Shown here: in pieces, positions 20,115 through 29,807 of the stretch | How the letters are laid out: each line of letters starts with the position of its first letter | Numbering within the stretch: the stretch's first letter is position 1 | Assembly: GCA_913041125.1 (NCBI GenBank) | Contig: CAJWHM010000005.1 | Coordinates: 1-64,000 of the forward strand | Reading direction: 5' to 3' | DNA length: 64,000 bases | DNA from: an uncultured Bacteroidota bacterium | Lineage (GTDB): Bacteria; Bacteroidota; Bacteroidia; Flavobacteriales; Flavobacteriaceae | Position numbers and translations under genes: made by a program | The notes under the pieces: model-generated | Databases searched by the model: none | The model's input: only the letters and a program-made list of their open reading frames with translations | Told to the model about the DNA's origin: nothing

Positions 20115-21800
20115 ATGAATAATGATTATGATGCTATAGTGGTTGGATCTGGAATTAGTGGTGGATGGGCTGCAAAAGAATTTTGTGAAAAAGGATTGAA
20201 AACCCTTGTTATTGAAAGAGGTCGTATGGTAAAACACATAGAAGATTATACAACTATGAATAAAGATCCATGGGATATGAAATTTGGGGGGAGATCTTCA
20301 CAAGAGGTATTAAAGGATTATAATAAACAAAGAAGGTGGGGAGTTAATGAGGGTAACAGGCATTTTTACAATAAAGACTCCGAATATGATTACGACGAGG
20401 ATAAACCATTTGACTGGATCCGTGGTACTCAAGTTGGAGGTCGTTCTTTAATATGGGGAAGACAAACTTATAGGTGGAGTGACGATGATTTTGAAGCAAA
20501 TTTAAGAGATGGTATAGCTGTGGATTGGCCTGTTCGATATAAAGAAATTGCTCCCTGGTATTCATATGTAGAAAAATTTATTGGTGTAAGTGGTGAGCCT
20601 CTTAACTTACCTCATCTTCCAGATAGTGAGTTTTTACCTGCTATGGAACTGAATTGTGTGGAAAAAGAATTACGTAATTCTATAGCTAAAAACTACTCAA
20701 ATCGATTTCTTACAATTGGAAGAGTGGCTCATATAACAAAGGGAAGTAAAGATGGAGCTGGAAGAAATGCTTGTCAGTATAGAAATCGATGTGACAGAGG
20801 ATGTCTTTTTGGGTCTTATTTTAGTTCGAATTCCTCTACCCTTCCCGTTGCAGAAAAAACAGGTAATCTTACACTAAGAACTGATTCAATTGTAACTAAT
20901 ATCATTTATAATGATGAAACCAAAAAAGCAACAGGTGTAAGAGTCGTTGACACTCACACAAAAAAAATATCAAAATTTAATGCAAAAGTTATTTTTTTAT
21001 GTGCTTCGTCAATGGCATCTACAGCAATATTATTAAACTCTAAATCAAATCGTTTTCCAGATGGATTAGGAAATGACTCAGGTGAATTAGGACATAATAT
21101 AATGGATCACCAGTTAGGGAGTGGTGCTTCGGGAAAATTTGATGGATACAATGACAAATATTATTATGGTCGAAGACCTAATGGATTTTATATTCCAAGA
21201 TTCCGTAATATAGGTGGAAAAGAAAAAGGAGTTAATTTTTTGAGAGGTTATGGTTACCAGGGAGGTGCAGGAAGAGGTGATTGGTCAGAAAGTATAGCTG
21301 AGCTTGGGTATGGATCTGAATTAAAAAAGGCATTATTAAAACCAGGCAATTGGACTATTGGAATGGGAGGTTTTGGTGAAGTATTGCCATATCACGAAAA
21401 CAAAATGTATTTAGATTATAATAAAATTGACACTTTCGGTTTACCTAAAATTGTTTTCGATGCTGAATTTAAAGAAAATGAAATAAGAATGAAAGAGGAT
21501 TGGAAAATTCAAGCGGCAGAAATGTTAGAAAAAGCGGGTTGTAAAGAAGTGACAATTTTTGATTCAAACGCTCCCATTGGAAAAGGCATACACGAAATGG
21601 GAACAGCTAGAATGGGAAAAGATCCAAAAACATCTGTTCTTAATAAATATAATCAAATACATAGTGTCCCTAATGTTTTTGTTACTGATGGTGCTTTTAT
21701 GACTTCTTCAGGAACACAAAACCCATCATTAACATATATGGCTTTTACTGCAAGAGCTGTTAATTATGCTGTTAATGAATTAAAAAAAATGAACTTATAA
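20115..21800 (+). CDS. GMC family oxidoreductase
   Basis: N-terminal VGSGISGGWAAKEF dinucleotide fold; C-terminal HEMGTARMG...NVFVTDGAFMTSSGTQNPSLTYMA. Confidence 0.93.
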   Translation: MNNDYDAIVVGSGISGGWAAKEFCEKGLKTLVIERGRMVKHIEDYTTMNKDPWDMKFGGRSSQEVLKDYNKQRRWGVNEGNRHFYNKDSEYDYDEDKPFDWIRGTQVGGRSLIWGRQTYRWSDDDFEANLRDGIAVDWPVRYKEIAPWYSYVEKFIGVSGEPLNLPHLPDSEFLPAMELNCVEKELRNSIAKNYSNRFLTIGRVAHITKGSKDGAGRNACQYRNRCDRGCLFGSYFSSNSSTLPVAEKTGNLTLRTDSIVTNIIYNDETKKATGVRVVDTHTKKISKFNAKVIFLCASSMASTAILLNSKSNRFPDGLGNDSGELGHNIMDHQLGSGASGKFDGYNDKYYYGRRPNGFYIPRFRNIGGKEKGVNFLRGYGYQGGAGRGDWSESIAELGYGSELKKALLKPGNWTIGMGGFGEVLPYHENKMYLDYNKIDTFGLPKIVFDAEFKENEIRMKEDWKIQAAEMLEKAGCKEVTIFDSNAPIGKGIHEMGTARMGKDPKTSVLNKYNQIHSVPNVFVTDGAFMTSSGTQNPSLTYMAFTARAVNYAVNELKKMNL

Positions 21801-21824
21801 ATTTAATACAATTAGTGATTAATT

Positions 21825-23258
21825 ATGAACAAAAAAATTCTAACCCTACTTTCTTTATTAGTATTGGCATCTTGTCAAGATAATACCCTTTTTTTTGAAG
21901 AAAGTTTTATAATTGATAATATAAATTTAATTGATCCTATTGAAGGTTTAATTCCAAACCAAACAGTTGTTATTAAGGGAAATAAAATTATAGAAATTTA
22001 TAACTCAAAAGAAATTAACCTTTCTCAAAAAAATAATATTTATTCTGGAGATGAAAAATATCTAATTCCTGGATTATGGGATGCTCATATTCATTTTGCC
22101 TTTGAAAAAGATCTCGCATCAAGTATGCCAAATTTGTTTCTTTACTATGGAATTACAAGTTTAAGAGACACGGGTGGACCGATTGAATTTGTGGATCAAT
22201 TCAAACAGAATGCTTTAAAAAATCCCAAAACAAAAAGTCGTGTCAAAATTGCTGGTCCACTATTGGACGGTAAATATAATGTTTATGATGGTAGTGACAT
22301 TACTCACCCAGTTCTCTCAATAAAAAATATTGATGAATCCCAATTGAAAAAAAATATAGAAGATTTGGTTGACTTAAAGGTCGACTTTCTTAAAGCATAT
22401 GAAATGTTAAGTCCAAAACAATTTAAAGTTTTAATGGATTTATCTAAAAAACATAATTTAAAAGTAACAGGACATGTGCCATTAAGTATGGATGTAATTT
22501 CTGTTTCAAATCTTGGTTTAAATAGTATAGAGCACTTTAGAAACATTGAGCTCTCAATGACAAATTTAGATCAAGAGCTTTTAAAAGAAAGACTCAGTCT
22601 TTTAAAAAATAAGTCATCTTTAAGTGGAGCAAAACTAAGATCTAAGCTTCATGATAAACAACGAATGCGCTCTATATATAATTTAGATTCTTCGAAAATA
22701 AAAGAAGTTGTTTCTACTTTGTCAAAGAATAATACATGGCAGATCCCCACATTGAAATTATATAAAAACTTTGCATACAAAAATTACAAAAATCAAGAAT
22801 ATTTAAGATCACTAGACATATTACCTGAAACCTCTAAAATAGCTTGGAAAAAAAGAATAAATAAAATCAGTTTAGATCAAAGCAAACAGATGAAAGATTA
22901 TACTGATTGGTCAAAAAACATGGTGAAATTTATGCATGAAAATGATATAAAATTTATGGCTGGAACCGACACTCCTATTGGATTTCTGGTTCCAGGACTA
23001 AGTTTACATCAAGAAATTCAAGAACTGAATGAAGCTGGATTAAACACTTTAGAGGCATTACAAACTGCTACAATAAATCCATCAATTTATTTTAACCTTC
23101 AAGACTCTCTTGGAAGAATAAAAAATAATTACGTTGCTGATCTTATAATTTTAGCTAAAAATCCATTGGAAGATATAAGAAATACGAAAAGTATTTTAGC
23201 TGTCATTAAGGATGGAAATTATTTAGACAGAAATTATTTAGATTCAATTGTTAGGTGA
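21825..23258 (+). CDS. Amidohydrolase family lipoprotein (imidazolonepropionase-like)
   Basis: Lipobox LVLASC; 'LIPGLWDAHIHFAF', 'VTGHVP', 'MAGTDTP'. Confidence 0.88.
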   Translation: MNKKILTLLSLLVLASCQDNTLFFEESFIIDNINLIDPIEGLIPNQTVVIKGNKIIEIYNSKEINLSQKNNIYSGDEKYLIPGLWDAHIHFAFEKDLASSMPNLFLYYGITSLRDTGGPIEFVDQFKQNALKNPKTKSRVKIAGPLLDGKYNVYDGSDITHPVLSIKNIDESQLKKNIEDLVDLKVDFLKAYEMLSPKQFKVLMDLSKKHNLKVTGHVPLSMDVISVSNLGLNSIEHFRNIELSMTNLDQELLKERLSLLKNKSSLSGAKLRSKLHDKQRMRSIYNLDSSKIKEVVSTLSKNNTWQIPTLKLYKNFAYKNYKNQEYLRSLDILPETSKIAWKKRINKISLDQSKQMKDYTDWSKNMVKFMHENDIKFMAGTDTPIGFLVPGLSLHQEIQELNEAGLNTLEALQTATINPSIYFNLQDSLGRIKNNYVADLIILAKNPLEDIRNTKSILAVIKDGNYLDRNYLDSIVR

Positions 23259-24310
23259 TTAATTTCTATTTTTTGTTATCTACTCTTTTAAAAAGAGTAA
23301 AAATTATATATCTCTTAATACCAACTTTAAGTTTTTCTCAGGTTGGTACATTAAATGCTTTCGATAACAGAGATATCTCAAGCTTATATATCAACACGAA
23401 AAGTGAAAAAGAAATTTTACTTGGCGAACCCTATTATACTCCATTAATAAATGGATATAGATACAATGCCCAAATTGATAAAATAGTCGATTCTTTAAAT
23501 AATATTTTATATGTTGATAAAATAAAACTTGGAGAATTAAATTTTATTAAGAAAGAATACTATAAAAGATGGAGTAAAAAAAAATCAATTGGATATCTAA
23601 TAGAAAATAAAAATGGAGATTATGTAAGGGTTCAAAAAAAAATAAATAGTAATTATAATCCAAGATTAAATACTGATTCAAATAAAAAATTTGAAGAGAG
23701 AATAACATACTTCCGATTAATTGATAATAAAATCAAACAAATAAAAAAAAATGAGGATTCATTTTTTCACTATTATATTTTTGTTGGATTAAATAGTTCA
23801 CAGCTGAATATATATTCTGATCAGGATTTTGCATACAGGAATTCAACTTATTATGGACTAGGATTAACTTTTCCACTAAAAAGTAAATTTAGTTTTAAAA
23901 ATAATGTATTATACTCCAAAAATGGAAACAAAAAGTGGTATACAACTGAAAATGAAACCGGAAGAGAAAAAATCGTTTATAATACTTTGGGATTAGAATT
24001 ATTAGTAAATAAAAAATTTAATTTTTTCAATTTTTTTACTGGATTAAGAACAGATTATGCAGCTAAAAGGGAACGAATTCTGTTAAGTAGAAAATGGTAT
24101 GGATTTAGCTTTAGAGATGATTATACAAAATTAGATAATACAATTATAAAATTTAATCCATTGAGTGTAACATTTGGTTTTTCATTTGAAGTATTAGAAT
24201 CGATTGAGTTTGAAATTAAAAATGTACTTAGCTTATCTAATCTTAGTGCTAATTCCACTAATAGTATAAAATTATTTGCTATACAGAATGGATTTGTATA
24301 TATTTTTTAA
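23255..24310 (+). CDS. Hypothetical protein, possible outer-membrane beta-barrel
   Basis: GTG start overlapping previous stop; hydrophobic leader ending LSFSQ; alternating aromatic/beta-rich C-terminal half ending in Phe. Confidence 0.5.
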   Translation: MINFYFLLSTLLKRVKIIYLLIPTLSFSQVGTLNAFDNRDISSLYINTKSEKEILLGEPYYTPLINGYRYNAQIDKIVDSLNNILYVDKIKLGELNFIKKEYYKRWSKKKSIGYLIENKNGDYVRVQKKINSNYNPRLNTDSNKKFEERITYFRLIDNKIKQIKKNEDSFFHYYIFVGLNSSQLNIYSDQDFAYRNSTYYGLGLTFPLKSKFSFKNNVLYSKNGNKKWYTTENETGREKIVYNTLGLELLVNKKFNFFNFFTGLRTDYAAKRERILLSRKWYGFSFRDDYTKLDNTIIKFNPLSVTFGFSFEVLESIEFEIKNVLSLSNLSANSTNSIKLFAIQNGFVYIF

Positions 24311-24342
24311 TCAATATTTTATTCGTTATATATTGATTAAAA
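24305..24342 (+). terminator. 13-bp perfect inverted repeat overlapping the stop of the 23255 ORF; candidate terminator
   Basis: TTTTAATCAATAT (24305-24317) / ATATTGATTAAAA (24330-24342). Confidence 0.4.
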
Positions 24343-24362
24343 CCCATTAGATATATAAGTAC

Positions 24363-24390
24363 AAAGGGATAACTTTATTGTTATCCCTTT
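24363..24390. terminator. Hairpin between 23255 ORF and tRNA-Gln; possible bidirectional terminator
   Basis: AAAGGGATAAC...GTTATCCCTTT inverted repeat. Confidence 0.5.
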
Positions 24391-24399
24391 ATCATTTGT

Positions 24400-24471
24400 T
24401 GGCCTACTAGGGATCGAACCTAGACTCTTCTGAACCAAAATCAGACGTGTTGCCAGTTACACCATAGGCCA
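24400..24471 (-). tRNA. tRNA-Gln(TTG)
   Basis: Reverse complement TGGCCTATGGTGTAACTGGCAACACGTCTGATTTTGGTTCAGAAGAGTCTAGGTTCGATCCCTAGTAGGCCA; 7-bp acceptor stem; anticodon loop TTTTGGT; TTCGATC T-loop. Confidence 0.95.
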
Positions 24472-24613
24472 AGAGTGGGCAAATTTACATGAAAGTTTTT
24501 TGTACACCAACTTTTGAATAAAAATAAGATTACAAAAAAAACACATATTATATATTTAAAGAGCGTAAAACTCTTGTAAGGTCGTATTCCTTCCTTGATT
24601 TATTGTTAAATTC

Positions 24614-27600
24614 GTGGCAAGAAATGAAAAACTTTTCATGAGCGAAAAAACATATCGAATTTGGAATCTTAGTCTGGGATGGTTTTGTTTTTCCATTGCT
24701 TTATTTGTTTTTGGAAGCACTGTTGAACCAACTGCGAGTTTTTGGGATGCAGGAGAATATATCGCAACCTCTGCTAAACTTCAAATAGGTCATCCCCCAG
24801 GAGCACCTTTTTTTCAAATGATGGGAGCATTTTTTGCTCTTTTCGCGACAAGTCCTGAAAAAATTGCATTAATGGTAAATTATATGTCTGTATTTTCATC
24901 GGCATTTACAATACTTTTTCTTTTTTGGACTTTAACATTATTATTGAAAAAAATTCCAAGCTTTAAATCTCTTGAAACAATTTCTGAACGGTTTGGTTTT
25001 TTTGGAAGTGCATTAGTAGGATCTCTTACTTTTTGTTTTTCTGATAGTTTCTGGTTCAATGCCGTTGAAACAGAGGTATATGCAATGGCTACCATGATCT
25101 TATCTATTCTTTTTTGGATGGGTTTAAAATGGGAGGATGAAATGAATACTCCTAGAGGAGACAAGTGGTTATTAATGATTTCATTTGTAATTGGTCTTTC
25201 TTTTGGAGTACACTTTATGGGGCTTTTAACAATACCTGCTATTGGAATGATATATTATTTTAAAAATTATAAAAAGATTACAATAAAAGGATTTATTTAT
25301 GCGAATCTTATTTCAACAGCTATCCTTCTTGTAATATTTAAACTTTTACTTCCTTCAACGCTTGCATTTTTTGGTAAAGCTGAAGTTTTCTTTGTAAATA
25401 CTATTGGTCTTCCATTTAATAGTGGAACTATAATTGCTGCATTAATCATTATCACAATTTTTTATTACTCCCTAAAATTTACAAGAGAAAAAAATCTAGT
25501 GAATTTGAATACTGGAATTTTAGCAATTTTATTTGTATTAATTGGTTTTTCTTCATGGATAATGATTCCTATTCGAGCAAATGCAAACACTGTTATTAAT
25601 GAAAATTCTCCTTCAGATGCAAGACAGCTTCTTGCATATTATAACATGGAACAGTATCCAGAAACAAAACTATTTTATGGACCAATGTTTTCAGACATTT
25701 ATGCGGGTCAAGATCCTAACCAACCATACATAGATGATAAACCTAAATATGAAAGAGACTATAAAGCTGGAAAGTATAAAATTGTAAATTTTTGGGAAGA
25801 TGCAAGGTACAATTCAAATAGTGCTCATAATGGAATATTACCAAGATTATGGAGTAGTGAACATGCTGGAAACTACATTAATTTCACGGAACCATTAGAT
25901 TTTAAAATAAAATCTGAATATCGTTCAAATAATCAATTAAAAAGTAGGATAACTCAGTTTAAAGAAGAAGTTGCGAATGGCTCAGTTGATGGTGATCAAT
26001 ATCATGAGTTTCTAAAAAACTTTAGCCCATACCTTGACATTGAGAAACCTTCATTTTTTTCAAACTTGAAATTTTTTATTGAATATCAGTTAGGATATAT
26101 GTACCTGAGGTATTTTATGTGGAATTTTACTGGAAGACAAAATGATGAACAGGGAGAATACAACATTTTAGATGGAAACTGGATCAGTGGTATTCCATTT
26201 ATAGATGAAATTAGATTGGGTAACCAAGCAGAAGTAAATGATGACGCTTTAAACAATAAGGCTAGAAATACCTATTTTTTTCTTCCTTTTATTTTAGGTC
26301 TTATTGGCCTTTCTTTTATATACAAACAGGATCCTAAGCGTTTTTGGATTTTGATGTTATTTTTCTTGTTTACTGGGGTTGCATTAAAAGTGTATCTAAA
26401 CGAACGCCCTTTTGAACCTAGAGAAAGGGATTATGCTTTGGTTGGATCTTTTTATGTTTTTGCTATTTGTGTAGGAATGGGATGCATGAGCTTGATACGT
26501 TCAACTCAAAATTATTTTAAAATTAAATTTATTCAACCTTTAGTAATTTTCCTTTGTTTATTGGCAGTACCATTACTTATGGCATTTCAAAACTGGGATG
26601 ATCATGATCGTTCAAATAGATATACAGCTCAATCACTTTCTAGAGCGTATCTTCAATCAATACAAGAAGACAAAGGAGCAATAATTTTTACTATTGGCGA
26701 TAATGATACTTTTGCATTATGGTATGCTCAAGATATTGAAGGATACAGAACAGATGTAAGGACAATTAATTCAAGTCTCTTAGGTACTGACTGGTATATA
26801 GATCAAATGAAAAGAAAAACCTACGAAAGTGAGCCCATACCGTCCCAAATGACTCATGAATTATATGCTTACGGTGTTAGAGATGTTATTCGTTATCAAC
26901 CCGTTCTCGATTCTGTTCGTTGGGAAATTAAAGACTTTATGAATTGGGTAGCAAGTGATCACCCAAGGACTAAAATTAAAGATTTTTTACTTAAATCAGG
27001 GCGTGATCCAAATCAACTCCCCAAGAGTCAACAAGAAAGTGTCTTTTATCCAACAAATAAAATTCGTGTTCCAGTAAATAAAGAAAATGTTTTAAAAAGT
27101 GGTATTGTTAAACCTGAAGATGCTGACAAAATTTTACCATACATTGACATAAATCTTCCTGAAACAGCCATCTTAAAAAATCAAATGATGATGTTGGATA
27201 TATTAGCAAACAATGACTGGAAAAGACCTATTTATTTTACCGGTGGTAGCTATTCAGATTCAGAATATATGTGGATGAAAAAATATCTTCAATTAGAGGG
27301 ATTGGTTTATAAACTTGTTCCCATAAAAACTGACTTAGGGAAAGAAAACCCATATTTAATGGGGCGGATAGACAGTGAATTAATGTACGATATTGTCATG
27401 CAATGGGATTGGGGCAATTCCGATCGTACAGATATATATCATGACCCTGAAACAAGAAAAAATAGTATTTCTTTTAGAAGTAATATTGCAAGGCTATCTG
27501 AAAAATTAATAAATGAGGGCAAAATTGAAAAAGCAAAAAACGTCATGGACTTAGCTATCGATAAGATGCCTATAGACTACTTTGGTTATTATAGTTTATT

Positions 27601-28186
27601 AGTTCCTTTTGTAGACGGTTATTATAGAATTGATCAGATTGAAAAAGCTCAAGATTTATCAAAAAGAATTGCATTTAAATATTCTGATAGATTAAATTAT
27701 TTTAGTTCTCTTTCACCTGACACGCAATATAGACTAGGTGAAGAAATAATAACTGAGATTGAAAGATATAGGGCATTAATTGAAGCTGACTTAAAACATG
27801 CTGGGAAGTCAGATTTAAAAAGTTCTTTGAGTCAATTTCTTGAATCTATAGATGCATTTAAGTTTCTATATGGTGATTATGAATTTTATACAAGTCTAAT
27901 TGATGTAGTGGAAGGGTTTTACTTATCTGAACAAACAAAATTAGCTCAAAGTCTTAGTAGAAAAATAGCAGATCAGTACAGTGAACGTATGGAATTATAT
28001 TCACAATTTTCACCATCTAATCAACTTCAAATTCAAGATCGAATTAAGAAAGAATGGTCCTCTTATAATTATTTTCTACAGATAGTTAATTCTTTTGATG
28101 ATAGTGAATTTTTCAAAAATTTAGAAAATCAATACAACAAAAATGTATCTCTTTTCAATACTGAACTAGATAGTTTAAAAAATTAA
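24614..28186 (+). CDS. DUF2723 polytopic membrane protein
   Basis: 'GSTVEPTASFWDAGEYIATSAKLQIGHPPGAPFFQMMGAFF' and 'FEPRERDYALVGSFYVF' are typical; start may be ATG 24641. Confidence 0.88.
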   Translation: MARNEKLFMSEKTYRIWNLSLGWFCFSIALFVFGSTVEPTASFWDAGEYIATSAKLQIGHPPGAPFFQMMGAFFALFATSPEKIALMVNYMSVFSSAFTILFLFWTLTLLLKKIPSFKSLETISERFGFFGSALVGSLTFCFSDSFWFNAVETEVYAMATMILSILFWMGLKWEDEMNTPRGDKWLLMISFVIGLSFGVHFMGLLTIPAIGMIYYFKNYKKITIKGFIYANLISTAILLVIFKLLLPSTLAFFGKAEVFFVNTIGLPFNSGTIIAALIIITIFYYSLKFTREKNLVNLNTGILAILFVLIGFSSWIMIPIRANANTVINENSPSDARQLLAYYNMEQYPETKLFYGPMFSDIYAGQDPNQPYIDDKPKYERDYKAGKYKIVNFWEDARYNSNSAHNGILPRLWSSEHAGNYINFTEPLDFKIKSEYRSNNQLKSRITQFKEEVANGSVDGDQYHEFLKNFSPYLDIEKPSFFSNLKFFIEYQLGYMYLRYFMWNFTGRQNDEQGEYNILDGNWISGIPFIDEIRLGNQAEVNDDALNNKARNTYFFLPFILGLIGLSFIYKQDPKRFWILMLFFLFTGVALKVYLNERPFEPRERDYALVGSFYVFAICVGMGCMSLIRSTQNYFKIKFIQPLVIFLCLLAVPLLMAFQNWDDHDRSNRYTAQSLSRAYLQSIQEDKGAIIFTIGDNDTFALWYAQDIEGYRTDVRTINSSLLGTDWYIDQMKRKTYESEPIPSQMTHELYAYGVRDVIRYQPVLDSVRWEIKDFMNWVASDHPRTKIKDFLLKSGRDPNQLPKSQQESVFYPTNKIRVPVNKENVLKSGIVKPEDADKILPYIDINLPETAILKNQMMMLDILANNDWKRPIYFTGGSYSDSEYMWMKKYLQLEGLVYKLVPIKTDLGKENPYLMGRIDSELMYDIVMQWDWGNSDRTDIYHDPETRKNSISFRSNIARLSEKLINEGKIEKAKNVMDLAIDKMPIDYFGYYSLLVPFVDGYYRIDQIEKAQDLSKRIAFKYSDRLNYFSSLSPDTQYRLGEEIITEIERYRALIEADLKHAGKSDLKSSLSQFLESIDAFKFLYGDYEFYTSLIDVVEGFYLSEQTKLAQSLSRKIADQYSERMELYSQFSPSNQLQIQDRIKKEWSSYNYFLQIVNSFDDSEFFKNLENQYNKNVSLFNTELDSLKN

Positions 28187-28197
28187 TTTATTGTAGA

Positions 28198-28497
28198 TTA
28201 ATCAATATGATCTTTTAGAAGACTAATTAAAGTATTAGCATCCTGTTCACCACTTTGACGCCAAACCATTTCACTGAATTTATATATCATTAGAGTGGGT
28301 AATACTTTAACTCTTAGTGCTTCAGATAACTGTTGGTTTTTGTCAACATCAATTTTAATTACTTTTCCTTTGTCTCCTAAGGCAGCAGCAACGTCTTTTA
28401 AAACAGGATTCATATCCTGAGATTCCGATTCTTGGCTTCTAAAAAAAGCAAGTAAAATTGGAATTTTTTCATCTAATAATTCACCAAATTTTGACAT
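28198..28497 (-). CDS. Thioredoxin-fold protein lacking CXXC
   Basis: Thioredoxin alignment (ILLAFF....NPVLKDVA...IDVDKNQQLSEALRVKVLPTLMIYK) with CGPC replaced by ESES. Confidence 0.82.
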   Translation of the reverse strand: MSKFGELLDEKIPILLAFFRSQESESQDMNPVLKDVAAALGDKGKVIKIDVDKNQQLSEALRVKVLPTLMIYKFSEMVWRQSGEQDANTLISLLKDHID

Positions 28498-28535
28498 TAT
28501 CTGAATTTATAATATAGCAAATGTAAAAAAATTGA

Positions 28536-29762
28536 TTAAATCCTAGATTCTGTCTTTGATAATGTGATAACAGAAACCTCCGGCCAAATTCCTACTCGAC
28601 CTGGATAAGCTAAATATCCAAAACCACGATTGACATTTAAAAGTTGTTTTTTATCCTCATAAATTCCAGCCCAATGTTTATATCTCCATTTAACTGGACT
28701 CCATTTTATCCACCCCGGTATTTCAATACCAAATTGCATTCCATGGGTATGACCACTTAAAGTAAGTTGAATTTTAAATGGATGGGGTAAAACTTTTGCT
28801 TCCCAATGGGAGGGATCGTGGGATAACAAAATTTTAAAATCATTAGAATCTACTTTTTTTAATGCTTTATTCAGATCTCCTGATTGTCTAAAACCGGATC
28901 CCCAATTTTCAACTCCAATAAGTGCAATTCTTTGTCCATCTTTCTCTATGAAATGAGAATCATTTAATAATAACTTCCAACCCATTTTTGAATGTGCCTC
29001 ATAAAGCATTTGCATATTATTTATTTTATCCTCCTTAGTTTCCCATCTCATATAGTCACCATAATCATGATTTCCTAAAATCGAGTAAACTCCTTGTTTG
29101 GCATTAATTTTTTTAAATGTATCAATCCAAGGATAGATTTCATCAGCACGATTATTAACTAAATCACCTGTAAACAATACTAAGTCAGCTTCTTGAGAAT
29201 TAATTAAATCTACACCATATTGTACTTTTTTTTGATTATCAAAACTACCACTGTGAATATCTGAAATTTGTACAATTTTATATCCATCAAATGCATCGGG
29301 TAAGTCATCATATTTTAATTTATATGAAAGTACTTTATAATTATATTTACCCCTGTACATACCATATAATAAAGAAACAAAAGGTATTGCTGCAATACCA
29401 ATTGCTATTTGTGATATTATTTTTCTTCTTTCTGGTAGAAATTTTGTTTCACCGGGCATTTTTGTGAAAAATGAATATATTCCTTGTGGTACTCTTAATA
29501 TATCTTCACCTAAAAGTATAATTGTAATTAAGGCCTGAAAAGTAAAAAGAGAAATAAAAAAACCAATGGCATACATTAAGTGAGGTTCAGTTTGAGTACT
29601 ACGCTCAATAATTACAGTGTGAAATAAAAGATTCCCAATTACTAATATAACTACGATAACATATAAAAAAAGAATCAATTTATTTGATATAGTCGTTTTT
29701 ATCGCTTGAAAACTATAGTATTGAAAAAGAATTAAAAATAAAAGAGAAATAATCCAGCGCAT
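28536..29762 (-). CDS. Membrane-anchored metallophosphoesterase (YkuE/YaeI-like)
   Basis: 'IVQISDIHSGS', 'LFTGDLVNN', 'ILGNHDYG', 'LSGHTHGMQ'. Confidence 0.93.
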   Translation of the reverse strand: MRWIISLLFLILFQYYSFQAIKTTISNKLILFLYVIVVILVIGNLLFHTVIIERSTQTEPHLMYAIGFFISLFTFQALITIILLGEDILRVPQGIYSFFTKMPGETKFLPERRKIISQIAIGIAAIPFVSLLYGMYRGKYNYKVLSYKLKYDDLPDAFDGYKIVQISDIHSGSFDNQKKVQYGVDLINSQEADLVLFTGDLVNNRADEIYPWIDTFKKINAKQGVYSILGNHDYGDYMRWETKEDKINNMQMLYEAHSKMGWKLLLNDSHFIEKDGQRIALIGVENWGSGFRQSGDLNKALKKVDSNDFKILLSHDPSHWEAKVLPHPFKIQLTLSGHTHGMQFGIEIPGWIKWSPVKWRYKHWAGIYEDKKQLLNVNRGFGYLAYPGRVGIWPEVSVITLSKTESRI

Positions 29763-29807
29763 TTACAATTTTTTGGCAAAGGTAATGAGTTATATAAAAA
29801 TAAAAGA

